64,000 nucleotides of DNA from Lasiodiplodia sp. COLG20 (GCA_009801085.1 VNWV01000001.1:4960001-5024000); one strand, 5' to 3'. Shown: positions 23,798 through 36,000, counted from the stretch's first letter. Program-made: numbers and translations. The notes: generated from the sequence alone by a model not told the origin.

Positions 23798-24871
23798 GCA
23801 GCGAATTAAGATGTGGGTGATTGGTTTCCTTGCTTAGCGCATTGCGATATGTCTTATGTGGACTGATTCATAGGGGTTGCCTTGTAGGGCGCTGATGGAT
23901 CTCTTTTCGAATTCGACTTCACTCCAAAAAGTATTTTGATACCACGATTATTACCACCTCAGCCGAGGGAGGTCGAGCATTATCTGTCGCATTCAATAGG
24001 AAAGGGGCTCTTTGCAGTAGAGTTATCATGAACAGCCGAGCGGACATGAAAGCAGGCCATAATGTGAAGAGTATAAAAGTAGAAATGGACTTGTTTCCCC
24101 TCATCATCCATCGACTGCAAGGTACACATTAACATCGCCTAGAAGGTCTTACAAATTAATGACACTTGGCGATTGTGTACGGGCTTGTATGCATTACACT
24201 GTCTGCGGTCGTTCCAACCACCAAGGTCCCGTCACCTGCAGAAGTATTGGTGGTACAGAGGGGTATTACACCCGAGGGCTAGCGTGAATTTGGTTTTCGC
24301 TCATGTCATGGGTAGGTGAAGCTATTGTCAGGACGTGTATGTAGAATTTAGAATTCCACATTCTCGTCCAGACGATAGCTTCAGCTATCCACATATGTTG
24401 TTTAAGAAAAGGCTAAGGCCCAGTTGTGCCTAGGGCCCTACTTTTCTCACGCTAGCCTTCGGCTACAATATCCCGCTGTACCTGGCGGGTGACCGACTTG
24501 GGCGAGATGAAACGAGAAGGGGCAATTCAGGGCTGCCACAATAGTATGCGTCATCACGCATTAGCGCTGGCATGCCTGCCAACGGCAACTGAACACAAAC
24601 TTCCCAGAAGAGCCCAGCCACCAAATCAAGGCGATTACTTCTCCAAGACCGCGCCGAGGCCTGCTATCTGGCTGTGGCAACCCATAGTTCTCGACTTACT
24701 TTGCACAGCCGCCCAGCTTCGCGTCTCCGCGTCGCGGTCTTGGAAGACATCATCGTGTTGATTCGTTCCTGCTAAGTATGAGCGGCAAGCTCACCACTTC
24801 CGCCACTATGTTATCAACGAGGTTTCCTGAAGCTTTGCTGCGCGCAAGCAACCGGGCTGCAAATCAGCACT
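23798..24871. other. Intergenic region with an intact MITE
   Basis: No gene is seen. It holds the 3' region of the phosphatase gene, one intact palindromic mobile element (24254-24480) and the promoter of the glucosyltransferase-like gene. Confidence 0.55.
24254..24480 (+). mobile_element. Palindromic MITE, copy 2 (intact, 227 bp)
   Basis: The element runs from TACAG to CTGTA. Its ends pair: the left reads TACAGAGGGGTATTACACCC and, after a short gap, GAGGGCTAGCGTG; the reverse complement of the right reads TACAGCGGGATATTGTAGCC then GAAGGCTAGCGTG. Inside is the hairpin core with CGTCCAGACGATAGCTTCAG and its inverted partner. There is no coding capacity. The outer TA pair fits a TA target-site duplication. 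Confidence 0.88.
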
Positions 24872-27800
24872 ATGGTCGACCAGCAGCAGCAGAGCAGCCC
24901 TGTCATCGCCGATGAGCAGGGTCGTCCAATTTTCCCATCGGCTATCCCACCTGAAACTACTGGGATGCCAGAGCTTATTGTACCCCGGCATCACAGGAAA
25001 CTTGATAACATCTCGACCTTGAATGCTGCTACGCCCGTCATCGCTCCTGTTTCGCCTCCGCATTTACGTTCCAACGCCGAACGTTCCACTCCTTCATCCT
25101 GCAGCACTACAGACATTTCCTCACTCACTCCAACAAGTGCTGCACAGCTGCATTCGCGGTCTGCGCCAGAATCTGCACACCATCGCAAATCTATTGCGCG
25201 CTCAGCCTCCGAAGGCCAGCGACGCCCTCCCATTAATATTCCCTTGCCCATAAAAAGAGCTGCAACGTCAGGGATGCCATTCTCTTCGCCTTTATCGCCG
25301 CGCATGATGGCGGGCGATCGTCCATTTTTCTACGACTTTGATGATTACTCGCCGTCTGAGAGTGACACCACTTCAACCACGTCTTCTTCCGACTGCGACG
25401 ATGAATTCACTCAAAAACAGCACCCGCTCGAACCAGCAGTCCGGAAAAGACTTCAACGCCACGGCACCGACAAGAGCTTCGGAAAAGGAGGGGCACAGAA
25501 ATGTGAGGACAGCAGCGGAGACAGCTTAGGCACGTCCGCCAGACGCTACTCGCGCTTCTCGATAGGAAACAAATACTTCAAGACGAAGGGGAAAGTATCG
25601 AAGTTGGATGGCCGGCTGAAGATATCGGTCAATGAGACTGCTAATAGCGGATGGTTGGCAAAGGCGCTCGGCTCTAGCATCAGGTCTCACCTAGGCCTTA
25701 CGGAAAGGGAGGAGGACGAGGAATTCGAAAGAAATTGGCAAGGCCACGATGGGAAGCATGAGCAACAGGCGATCGCGAATTCCCTGGAAACGACCGGGCA
25801 GAAGGAGCAGCTCACAAAAGGGAGAGAAGTCGTCGAGACCGCTCCGAAACAGATCCCGAAGCTGAACATCGTCATCATTGTCATCGGCTCTCGAGGAGAT
25901 ATCCAGCCTTTTCTGAAGATTGGCAAGATCTTGAAGAGCGAACATGGTCACCGCGTTCGCATTGCCACGCATCCGGCTTTCAAGGAATTTGTGGAGAAGG
26001 ATTCCGGGCTGGAATTCTTTTCAGTCGGTGGTGATCCGTCGGAGCTCATGGCTTTCATGGTCAAGAATCCAGGATTAATCCCCTCGGTCGAGACTGTGAA
26101 GGCAGGAGAGATTGGGAGGAGGCGGAAATCGATGTACGAAATGTTCAATGGAATGTGGAGAGCTTGTATCAACACCACAGATGACGAAAATGATCAAGAG
26201 AATCTGAAGATGAGTAAGTTCTTACCATGAAGCGCTTCCATAAACAGAAAGCCCCCAGAAGAGCTAACACCTCTTCCCATTGAACAACGCTAACGAAAAG
26301 CTAGTGGGAGAAAAACATCCCTTCATTGCGGATGCCATCATTGCTAATCCTCCCAGTTTCGCTCATGTCCATATTGCAGAACGACTAGGAGTTCCTTTGC
26401 ACATGATGTTCACATTTCCGTACACCCCCACGACGCATTTCCCGCATCCTCTGGCAAACGTAAAACAGAGCAATATTGACGAGAGTTATACCAACTTCAT
26501 GAGTTATCCACTCGTTGAAATGATGACCTGGCAGGGTCTCGGCGATCTCGTGAATAAGTTCAGGGTTAAGACCTTGGGTTTAGAGCCTGTGAGCACTCTG
26601 TGGGCTCCTGGCCAGCTGTATAGACTGAAAGTACCCTACACATATCTCGTAAGTCCTGCAGGCCATTGCGTTAGCATTAGATACTGAACAGACGCCAGTG
26701 GTCTCCGACACTTATTCCTAAACCTACAGATTGGGGTCCGGAAATCAACATCGCAGGCTTCACCTTCCTGGATCTCGCATCCACCTTCACGCCACCAGAT
26801 GCGCTCGTCAAATTCCTCGACGCAGGGCCACCACCCGTCTACATTGGCTTCGGCTCCATCGTAGTCGACGACCCGGACGCATTCACGCAGATGATCTTCC
26901 GCGCCGTCTCCCTCGCCGGCGTCCGCGCCCTCGTCAGCAAAGGCTGGGGCGGCATAGGTGGCAGCAGCAGTGGTAGCGAGCAGAAGAGCAACTCCTCCTC
27001 CTCTCTCCCAGACAACATCTTCCTCCTCGACAACACGCCCCACGACTGGCTCTTCCCACGCGTCTCTTGCGTCGTGCACCACGGCGGCGCGGGCACGACG
27101 GCCATCGGCCTCAAGTGCGGGCGCCCCACCATGATCGTGCCCTTCTTCGGCGACCAGCCCTTCTGGGGCGCCATGGTCGCGAAGGCGCGGGCCGGCGCGC
27201 ACGACTGCGTGCCTTACAGAAAGCTGACGGCGGAGAAGCTGGCAGAGGGCATCAGGCAGTGCCTAGAGGAAGAGGAGGCGGGGCGGAATGCGGCACGCTT
27301 GGCAGAGAGCATAGCGGTGGAAGGCGATGGCGCGGAGAATGCGGTGAACTCGTTTCATGCGAGATTGCCGTTGCGCGTTCAGGAAAGACAGGGAGATGGA
27401 GGAAGTGGTGAGGTGGAGCCCTCGATGCGGTGCAGTGTGCTGGAAGATATGGCTGCGGTGTGGCAGCTGAAGGAAAAGAAGCATGGGAGGAGGAAGAACG
27501 GTAGCGGCGGTGGCTGCGGAGTTCTCAAGCTGAGTCCCCTAGCGGCCGAGGTGTTAACGGAGCGGGGCAGACTGAAGTGGAGCGACTTGCGGCTGTCAAG
27601 GACTCATGATTGGAATGACTTCGACGGACCCGGCGAACCCATCTCAGGCGTCGGCGGCGCTGTGACCGGGACTGTGGTGGAGGCCGCACACGGCGTCGGC
27701 TCGGTGCCGGCGAAGGCCATGAGGAGCGTGAAGAAGCACGGTCAACACGAGAAGAGGAAATGGAAGCGGGCGAAGGAGAAGAGGGAAAGGATCATCCAAG

Positions 27801-28999
27801 AAGAAGCTGCCCGGGATTTGCCGTATCAAGACTACTACGCAGGTGAATCCGTCGAGGCCACGGATACCAGCAGCAGCAGCACCATCGACTCCCAATCCGA
27901 ACAAGAAAGTCGGCATCACGATCCCTCCTGTCCCAAGGCTCCCCCCGGCGACGAGCATCACCCCCACCGTCCCAGCCCTCCCACCCGTACATCCACCACC
28001 CTCACCGACACCCTTCCCACCGAGCTCTTCCGCACCGCCGGCCACGGCCTGCACCAGTCGGCCTCGGCGCTCGCCCGCGCCCCCGTCGACCTGGCGCTCG
28101 CGCTGGCCCAGGGCTTCCACAACGCGCCGCGCCTGTACGGCGACGACACGGTGCGCCGCCCGGTGCGCATCACGGGCTGGCGCTCCGGCCTGCGCGCGTC
28201 GCGCCAGGAGTTCGTGTACGGCGTGTACGACGGCTGGACGGGCCTGTGGAGGCAGCCCGCCCGCGGCTGGCGCGAGGGGAGGGCGGTGGGCGCGGTGAAA
28301 GGCGTTGGACTGGGCGTCGGAGGCGTGGTGTTGAAGAATGTGAGTGCGGTGGTGGGGCCGGTGGGGTACTGTGCGAAGGGGTTGCACAGGGAGGTCAGGA
28401 GGTGGAGGGGGAAGGAGGATGGGTGGGTGCCGTTCGTGAGGAGGGCGAGGATGATGCAGGGGAGGAGGGAGATGAGGGGGTTCGGGGGTGATGAGGGGGC
28501 GAAGAGGGAGGTTGAGGAGAAGGTTTTGCGCGTTTGGGATAGGAGGTTCGAGGAGGTGAACGCTCCAAGTGGGGGGGCTAGGCAGAAATCGAGGGGGAGG
28601 AGTGAGAAGAAAGATAAAGGCGATGATGACAAGACGCTGATGAAGGAGCTGGAACGGCCTGTCCCGAGACGGAGGTCAACCTTGAAGAAAAGGCAGCCAC
28701 CGCCGCGCAGACGTGCGGGTGAAGAAGTGAAGAAGCCAGAAGTTGAGCTGAACAAAGAAAGGGAAGAGTCTACCTCCGCTCTGACGAGCGTCAAAGTCAA
28801 CGGCGTACCGGAACCGCAAGAGAAAGATTCTATGGCCGACGGCTTGGTGGCTCCGATGGAGGATATTCCTAGAAAATCAAGCAGTAGGGAAAGATCAGAC
28901 CAGGCGTTGGTTCGTAGCGGGTCTGACACGGTGGATTTTGCGTCTACGAAAAGGGCCGGCGATGGGAATGGGATGATCAATGGCGTTGGATTTGTTTGA
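24872..28999 (+). CDS. Sterol-3-beta-glucosyltransferase-like UDP-glycosyltransferase with C-terminal ATG2/VPS13-like tail
   Basis: The protein resembles ATG26-type UDP-glucose:sterol glucosyltransferases; the acceptor is not known. Three exons (24872-26213, 26305-26648, 26699-28999) give 1328 residues. About 330 Ser/Pro-rich residues precede the GT28-type N-terminal lobe ([16 protein letters not shown], then [12 protein letters not shown]). The donor-binding lobe follows, with [36 protein letters not shown] and [10 protein letters not shown], the family's UDP-sugar site. Another segment near residues 1060-1160 ([42 protein letters not shown]) resembles the amphipathic C-terminal domain of VPS13/ATG2 proteins. 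No PH or GRAM domain like that of ATG26 is seen. The C-terminus is charged and probably disordered. Second-exon acceptor GCTAG at 26304 was chosen because it alone restores the frame. Confidence 0.9.
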
Positions 29000-29190
29000 A
29001 GTTCACCCACTATTCTCCGCTGGCGGAGTAGGATTTCAAGTGGGCAGTTGTGGACTCTCTTGGTGAGACGCTAGTACACAATTATTTCTAACATCTGTTA
29101 CTCAATAATTTGTCTTTGCGTAATGCACATGCGAATTCATATATTCATACCTCAAGTGAGCAGAACTAGAATATGGTGAGGGGCATTCCT

Positions 29191-29372
29191 TACAGAGAAG
29201 TGCTGCGGCCGATGGCTAGCGCAAAGAATAGCAGGGCTCTAGAACATAGCGTAACTACTTGAAAAAATTACATATGTGGGTAGCTGAAGCCAACTTCCGG
29301 ACGGGAATGTGGAATTAAAAATTCTACATACACGTCCGGACGTTGGCTTCAACTGACCACGTAAGTTGAACA
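29191..29372 (+). mobile_element. Palindromic MITE, copy 3 (left end kept)
   Basis: It starts TACAGAGAAGTGCTGCGGCC followed by GATGGCTAGCG, then the family spacer AAGAATAGCAGGGCTCTA. The hairpin core lies at about 29272-29368, with arms GAAGCCAACTTCCGGACG and CGTCCGGACGTTGGCTTC around AATTAAAAATT. The two arms carry matching changes (AACTTCC / TCCGGACGTTGG) relative to other copies. The right terminal repeat is not found. Confidence 0.75.
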
Positions 29373-29487
29373 ATTTCATGTAAATACTGTGAAAATCTAT
29401 ATTATATGGAGAGCCATAGTCACTCGCTTTTCTGAAGCCCTGGATATGGATAGTAAGTGTTCGGAACCCGGAAAGGGAGTCCAATGA

Positions 29488-29612
29488 ATTGCTACATATC
29501 ATGGGCAATTGAAGCTGTTGTCCGGATGAAAGTGTCGAATTAATAATTATACACTTACGTCCGGACGATAGCTTCAAATACCCATGATATGAGCTAAAAA
29601 CAAATACAGGCT
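29488..29612 (+). mobile_element. Palindromic MITE core, copy 4
   Basis: The hairpin runs from ACATATCATGGGCAATTGAAGC to GCTTCAAATACCCATGATATG around an AATTAATAATTA centre, followed by AGCTAAAAACAAAT as in other copies. Neither outer terminal repeat is clear. It lies about 120 bp from copy 3 and may be the remains of a nested or tandem insertion. Confidence 0.72.
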
Positions 29613-30499
29613 CCTCTCGTTGTAACGAATGCGCAGAATGACCCAATGATCCATCTGTGGGCGCAGAGTATATATGCGCCAGTAGCCAACAGACAGCAAA
29701 CAACAAACGAAGAGAAGTAAATATCATATAATCTACTAGATACTCTGTCATCGCCATGGAGAATATATCCGTAATATGGAAGGAGATCGACCTTTTGCTC
29801 ATCTACGGCGTCAACGTGGTGGTCAGACCGTCTTGTCTACCACCGGCGTAGGTGATTCGTTCAAATATAGCCTACCTGTGGCATTGCTTTCCTGCTTACG
29901 GAATTTCTGCCTTTACGATAGCTGTGTGTCTATTGGCCCGCCAACTTCACCACGTGTTGGAACGCCCGTCTATTATAAGCATATCGACTGGAGAACTTTA
30001 AGAATCTGACACCAAGGAGACAACAAAGTATAATTACGAGATAGCAGCAGGGGTATCCATAGGTTTCGGGAGCTGTCGTCGACCGTATTATGTACAAGAA
30101 GCTCGATACTCTATATGTTCCCACCTACATATCGTTCCTCCATAGTTCCTTTCCGTCCGAGACCCGACCTCATCGCCTTCAAATCCAGTTTTCCGGAGAA
30201 CCCCGCCGCCATGCACCCTAAACTTTTGGAAGATTATCCCCAAGAGGAATCCTCTTCGATTCTCAAGCTGCAAGCGTCCCCAGCAATTCCGAACACCCCG
30301 TCTCAAAAGAAGGTCCGCGCACCCATGCTTTTCCCCTTGAGTAATTCCGTTTCTTTCCCCAGTAACCAGCCAACCTCTCTTCCCCGCCACCGCCTTCCCA
30401 AAAAAGAACTCCCACTCGATGCCACCCAAACCCCAAAGCAGTTCAAAACTCATTCATGATCCCACGCCTCTCCCTAGGAAAAACAATCAGAAATAATCC

Positions 30500-31375
30500 T
30501 CACATCGCCCTCACGCCCTCATCTCTGTCCGCTTCCTCTGCCGATCCCATTACCCTGATCATCGCATTTCCATCCCCCTGGACCTGCACCTTAAGGTGCG
30601 CCTCGGAGCCCCTGTGACCCCCACCGCTCGCGATCGAGCCACGGAAAGCGCTGGCGGCAATGCTGCCCCGCTGCTGCGGAACGCCACCGCTTGAACCCCA
30701 CGCGGCGGCCGCGGCGGCGCTGGGAGCGCCGCCGGCAGCACCGACATTCAACACGCCCGCCTTCCTCAGCACCTCCTTCGCCTCCTCCACCTCGGCAATC
30801 TGCCGCTCGAACGTCGCGCTCGGGAGGAAGCCGTTCTTGCTGCCGGCGGAGGACGCGTCGGTCGAGTACGCGTACGCGGCAATGGCAGCCGCCGCGGCCG
30901 AGGCGGGCGTGGCCGCGGCGCCGGACGAGGACGAAAAGCCGGAGGGCGGCAGGGGCGACGGCGCGGCACCGCCGGCAGCAGCAGCGGCGGCGCCGTACTT
31001 GCCCTCGCGCACGCGCTGGACCTGCTCGAGCTGGTGGTAGAAGGGCAGGTCTTCCTGGACGGGGGCGATGCGGTGGCCGGCCGAGGCGATGGTGGTGGGC
31101 GAGAGCGGGGTGATGAAGTTGTTGTGGCCGTTGCTGCCGAAGCCGGGGGGAGGGGAGGTGGCCTGGGACCGTTGCTGCTGGCCGAAGGAATGGTGGTGGT
31201 GGTGAGGCGGCGGCGGCGATGCGGCTTGCCGGAAGGCGGATGATGGCGCCGGGGTGGATTTCGAGGACGTGGACTGAGTCGTGATGGGCGTGCTGCCGTG
31301 GTGGAGGATGCTTGCTAGGCTGGCCATTTTGCCGGACGGCGATAGGGAGGTGGGCGAGATGGGTGGGCTGGGCAT
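30500..31375 (-). CDS. Low-complexity hypothetical protein
   Basis: I do not recognise a family. The frame gives 291 residues from an ATG that follows a CACCACCAC-rich leader (MPSPPISPTSLSP). A second methionine 16 codons later (MASLASILHHGS) is an equally good start. The sequence is rich in Ser, Pro, Ala and Gly with a five-His run. Two less biased segments stand out: IAPVQEDLPFYHQLEQVQRVREGKYG and FERQIAEVEEAKEVLRKAGVLNVG (each quoted in part), which look helical. Coding potential is supported by strong third-position GC and lack of stops over the longer frame, which is open from 31741. The product is probably nuclear or cytosolic and largely disordered. Confidence 0.6.
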   Translation of the reverse strand: MPSPPISPTSLSPSGKMASLASILHHGSTPITTQSTSSKSTPAPSSAFRQAASPPPPHHHHHSFGQQQRSQATSPPPGFGSNGHNNFITPLSPTTIASAGHRIAPVQEDLPFYHQLEQVQRVREGKYGAAAAAAGGAAPSPLPPSGFSSSSGAAATPASAAAAAIAAYAYSTDASSAGSKNGFLPSATFERQIAEVEEAKEVLRKAGVLNVGAAGGAPSAAAAAAWGSSGGVPQQRGSIAASAFRGSIASGGGHRGSEAHLKVQVQGDGNAMIRVMGSAEEADRDEGVRAM

Positions 31376-32440
31376 GGTGGTGGTGGTGGTGCGAGGGTGG
31401 GTGAGGGTTTTTGGGTTGTCTTGAGGTTTTGTTTGTGGTGGCTGACTGCTAGTGACGGAATGGCGGTGAGAGAGGGGTTTGACGGTGAGTGCTTCAGCCC
31501 TGGTGATTCGCGTGTTGGGTTGACCACTTGGTGAAGGTGAAGAAGTTCGGATGAGGATGCGCTGGAGTGCCTGAATCTGATCGAAGCGAGAGCCGTGCGC
31601 GAGGCTCCTGAAGCTCAAGGAGCTTTCTCTGGTTTTATTATTATTTTTTATTTTATTCTCTTGACAGAAGTAAGAGCGGGCTCTGGCACGTGGTGATGGC
31701 GCCTGGGAAGAGATGTCGGCTGGCTCCTGGGGACTGCACACGGGTGGTGTAACAGGGGATGATGACTTTGCAGACGCCGAACAGAAATGACCGAGAAGAA
31801 CACGTTGAAAAAGGGGGAATTGCTTCCGAAAGGCGAAACCTCGAGGGGCTTGCTTGCGCTAAGGTCGGCAGTCCGTAGTTCGGCAAGGAGGCGTGGACGG
31901 CAGTCGGAACAAGGAGAAACGACACACGGGATATGATTGGCTGAAATAGGGAGTGAGGCAGATCGTGCGAAAGGAGGGGTGGAGGGTTGGTGAAGGCGCA
32001 GAAAAGACGGCGAGGCTCAGCGGATGCGCCGGAGAATCGGCGCGAAAAACGGACAGGCTGCGAGTCAAACTGCACAACAATTGTTTCGAGAAAACGCAAT
32101 TCTGTGTATTCAGGGCCATAGTCTTTCGAACCCCGTTAAACCAGCCGCGTGCAAACAATCCGCCGCTATATGTACCTCTTGCTTGTATATCGTAACGCCG
32201 TGATCTCGTCATCATGTACAGAGCTGTGGCCCATGGGCCACATGCATTTCCCCTTTCGGTCCGATGCCCTACTTATCGATACCAGCCGAACCACACGTGT
32301 TTCTACAGGAGGTCCGTTCGCAAGGCAAGACAACAGTACAGCAGCCACGCGACGTTTGACTCCGTTGGCGCATCACCATGTCTCAAGTCGGTGCGGCGGT
32401 GCCCCCTGCGTTGACTGCGCCACAGCCGCATCCACGTCAT
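31376..32440. other. Intergenic region upstream of the low-complexity gene
   Basis: The leftward frame continues open to 31741 but its ATG there would encode a biased sequence crossing a T/A-rich tract (31624-31660), so I treat it as 5' leader. The rest holds promoter sequence for that gene and the 3' region of the MARVEL gene. Confidence 0.45.
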
Positions 32441-33053
32441 TTAGACCTGGCTCATGGACGGAGCACCGCGGCTACTACGCATGTTGACGCTTCCGCGGCT
32501 CTGCTGCCACGAGAAGAAGGCAGTGGCACAAAAGCAGGCGAAACCAAACCAGAGGAAGGCGGTGGAAGCCTGCGCCTCACGGCAACGTTTCTCGGTGTTT
32601 CGAGAACCGTTGGTGATGGAGTTGCTGTGCGTATAGCTCTAACCCGAGTGTTAGCATCGAAATGACTGGGACTGGCGGGACAGGTACGCACCGAGTTGCT
32701 GCAGCTGTGAGCACCGAGATAGGCGGCCAGTGCGACAGCGGCACAGAAGTAGAAAATCACGTTGAGCAGATCGAGGGCGATCACGGCGATGGGAACGCCG
32801 AGACCGTCCTTGATTGTCGCAGGGATCAAGTAGAATAAACTGAGCATGGAGAAGACCGAGACGAACATGGAATAGTTCACGACGCTTGGGTTGCCGGCGT
32901 AGGCGGTTGCAATCATGTTGCCGATGAGGGCCATGACCAGCAGAGCCCAAAGGAACTACAGCATGGCAGGATTAGCAACGCGCAGGCGCTCGGGTTACGG
33001 GGATTGCACACCTCAAGCCCTCTGAAGACGGTGTGAAGCGCCTTGGACGCCAT
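32441..33053 (-). CDS. MARVEL-domain membrane protein (Nce102-like)
   Basis: A 167-residue four-helix membrane protein of the MARVEL class, which in fungi includes Nce102-type proteins of plasma-membrane eisosome domains. Three exons: 33012-33053 (MASKALHTVFRGLE), 32692-32955 and 32441-32638. Introns are 56 and 53 bp, with GTGTGC and GTGCGT donors. Hydrophobic segments include FLWALLVMALIGNMIA, FVSVFSMLSLFYLI, VIALDLLNVIFYFCAAVALAAYL and ASTAFLWFGFACFCATAFFSW (each quoted in part). A loop with Cys (GAHSCSNS) and the conserved RNTEKRCREAQASTAFLWF block are typical. The third exon requires the acceptor TTAG at 32639-32642; without it the frame runs into unrelated sequence. It is a housekeeping-type neighbour with no operon-like relation to adjacent genes. 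Confidence 0.88.
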
Positions 33054-36000
33054 TTTGGAGAAAGTTGGGAGGCTGCACGGGCGACGGATGCGCGTTTGAG
33101 GATTATTGCGGCTCGTGCGGTCGGAGATCAGTGGGTTTATGAGAGAGGCTGGGAGAATAATGCAGGAGACAGTTTTTGTGCTGCTTCAATGACGTCTGGG
33201 CGATGACGTCGAGAATGGCGCCAGTGTTCCCGCTCTTCCGACCGACCTACAAGCTCTTTGTCCGACGCGTGCGACAGGCCGATGAACGTGGTGGGTGGAT
33301 GATGATGCCGCAGATTGAATACACCATGGCGCTCTGACAGCGCTTTGGCTTCTTAAGTGTTGCTGGCATCAAGCGATGTGTTCGCAGGTCGCTCGAGCAA
33401 CGCCTAAGAAGAGCTAACAGCAAGGATGTCACCGCCATGCCGCTCACCACCGCGGCCATTCAGCGAGCGTCTACCTTCCGCGCATTGCCGCCCGCTGCTC
33501 GCCGCCGGGAGCTGTCGGCCTCCCAGGCCGCCGTCGAACGCGTCCTGGCCGCGCCCGCGACACAGCAGCACAACAGACCCTGTGACGGAAGGGGCGGCGA
33601 TCTCCAAGGCGCTATCGCTCTAGCCTAAGGCCGCCCGCCGTAGCCCTGCGCCAGCCGAGGAGCCGTGATGCTTGGTGCTGTGGCTCGTGAAGTCACCTGC
33701 AGCCGCCTCTCACCCCACCGGGCCTGACACTTCCCGCGTCTCTTGCGTGCCTGCCGACCCTCCAATTGGCCCTCGCCCATCGCCGTTTTTCGTCTTCCTT
33801 GCTTCGCGTCCCGGGTTCCCCTACGACCCTTGCAGCCCTTCGCTGGGGCGGTGAAAAAGCAGCACATAGCACGTGAGGAGCAGTTGCTGACATCAGGCAA
33901 CACTGTGCTGCGAGATAATTGGGAGTCTGCGCTGCTGCGACAGACCTGATACGGCCTCCACCCTTCTCGCAGCCATGCGCCTGTCCAGAAGCGTTTTGCC
34001 GCGCTCTGCTGGGCGGTTCAGCGCGGTTGAGCAGACGGATCAGCGATCTGCATCGATGCTGGTCCCTGTTTCTTAGGCAACACTGTCGCGGGGTAATTGA
34101 GTTTGATCGTCCACACCCGACCTTGCAATACAACCATCAAAGTTGGAGGCCCGTCTGCGCCGATGGAGTGTGCTGGCGACGTGTGGCATCTCAGAGAAGG
34201 CCGAGGGCGGATGGCAGCCACCTGGGTGGATGGTCTTGCTTGATGAAACGAGGCCCGGCAAGTTGCGGTATTTGTTGTCCTGTTGTGGGCGACGGTCCAG
34301 TAAAAACCGCACCCAAGCTTCTCTTACCAATAAGCTCAGCAAGATCTACACGTTGCTGCAAACAAGCCTGTGTTGTCAATAATAATGGGAGGTTAACGTC
34401 AATGCAGATCTTGGAGAGCTACTACTGGGAAAGGAAGACCAGCCGACAAAGCACTGCCAGGGTTCCGAACGCCTCTCTCCTCAGACGTGAATTCGGCAGC
34501 CAATACCGGCGCTGGGTGAACTCTCATCTATGATCGCACCAAATGGGCTGATCGCCGACTGACGAGAACGAGTGGAAGGCTGCGAATGCGCAAGCATGAC
34601 GTCCGTGGTGGCTAACAGAAATCAAAAATCCGTTCCAATGGGGGGTTTCCTTAGAGATGTCGAGATGTCTGCCATATGTGCGGATCGGCTCGTCGATTCC
34701 TCGATGGCCACAAGCCTTGCGGTACCCTCAGGAGCTGCTTTTCGAGACCCACCGAACCGCCTTCGCGTTAGTCACCGCCAAGCCAAACACCATGCTGTAG
34801 AGTACAGAATGGTGGTGTCTGGCACACGCAGCGGTGTGTTTTCGGATGCTATGCATGTCTCGGATAATCACCTCCGAGTGTGTAAACGGCAGGCGACGAC
34901 TATCGTGGACTTCATCTTGTTAACTTCGCTCTTCACGGCCCATCGATCAGCTCCGGCCTTCCCAACACTTGCAGGGCGGCTAGTTCCGCTTCGCATTATT
35001 GGGGTACCTCTCTTTCACAGTCTTGGCTCTCCACAATATGCCGTCGGCTGTAGCTTTGGCGCAATTTGTCAACATAAGGGTTCTCCTCGAGGACGCCTCG
35101 CAGGACGTGAAAGGCTATAACCGCGCGCAATATTTCTGCAGCAGGTTGAGGATCATATATCCAGCTTGCTGCCCGCCTAGCCGCAGAGCGCTAAGCTCCC
35201 AGTAGCACCAGTGACCATGACACGACAACGCGGGAGCGTCCCTGAAAGCGATCGGTCCCGGTGCGTGTGAATCCCGATTGATTCTAGCGAGCCCAGCCTA
35301 TAGGGGCAGACAGACCCGTTATACAACGGCGATCGCGGGAGACCTACACTTCCGGGTTAGTACATGCTCAACAATACCCGACCACGCCTCGACTTGGAAG
35401 GCGACAATTATAAAGTCGGCGCGCGGGCGCCACTCTGAGGGCCGGGTCTGCAGGCGGAACATGTCCCGAGTCTCCTGCCGACTCGTACGAGCAGCACAAA
35501 GGAAGTGGCGCCTGTGTGGTGAGCAAGAGCCTGGATCCTCAGAGCTCAAAAGGCTGCCGGGGGGCGGCAGAATCTCGCCAGCGGCGCGTCAGATCGAGTT
35601 CAGGCGCAGCGGATCTGGAAAATTGGTTGCTTTTTCTTCGGTTGCATTGACACTGGCCGGAGCAGACACAGCAAGCGTCGCATTTTCCAAAGGCTGGAAC
35701 TGCAGCCATGGTGGCGCCACTTATGCTTATGGGAGACGCGGCATCGTCAGGAAATATGCGCACCCGAAGCAGCGGGCAGAAAGGATTTTTTTCTTTGAGC
35801 GGCGCGCCGGCTGCGACTGCTAGCCATGACGAGGCATGTGGGACACGCCGGCCAATCCGGCAGGGCGCAATTAATCTCACGACAGCTGGTAATAATACGG
35901 AACCCTTGTGCGCAGCTCCTTCAGACCCGTCGAGGCAGCGCGGTCTGCGGGGTAGCTCCAGCAAGCCTGACTACTGGCGGCGGACAAAGCTTGCATTCGA

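Larger units (their letters stand above)
29000..30499. other. Intergenic region with two MITE copies
   Basis: No gene is seen. The 187-codon leftward frame at 29239-29802 is two mobile-element cores read through, which gives it an internal repeat. A 114-codon frame at 30115-30459 has no recognisable features and lies at the 3' end of the leftward gene. Confidence 0.55.

Noticed and set aside
29239..29802. 187-codon leftward frame with an internal repeat
   Set aside because: The repeat consists of two mobile-element cores translated by chance; it has no independent coding evidence.
31376..31741. Upstream extension of the low-complexity gene to the first ATG
   Set aside because: The extension crosses a run of A/T and encodes a biased leader; the ATG at 31375 is preferred, though not proven.
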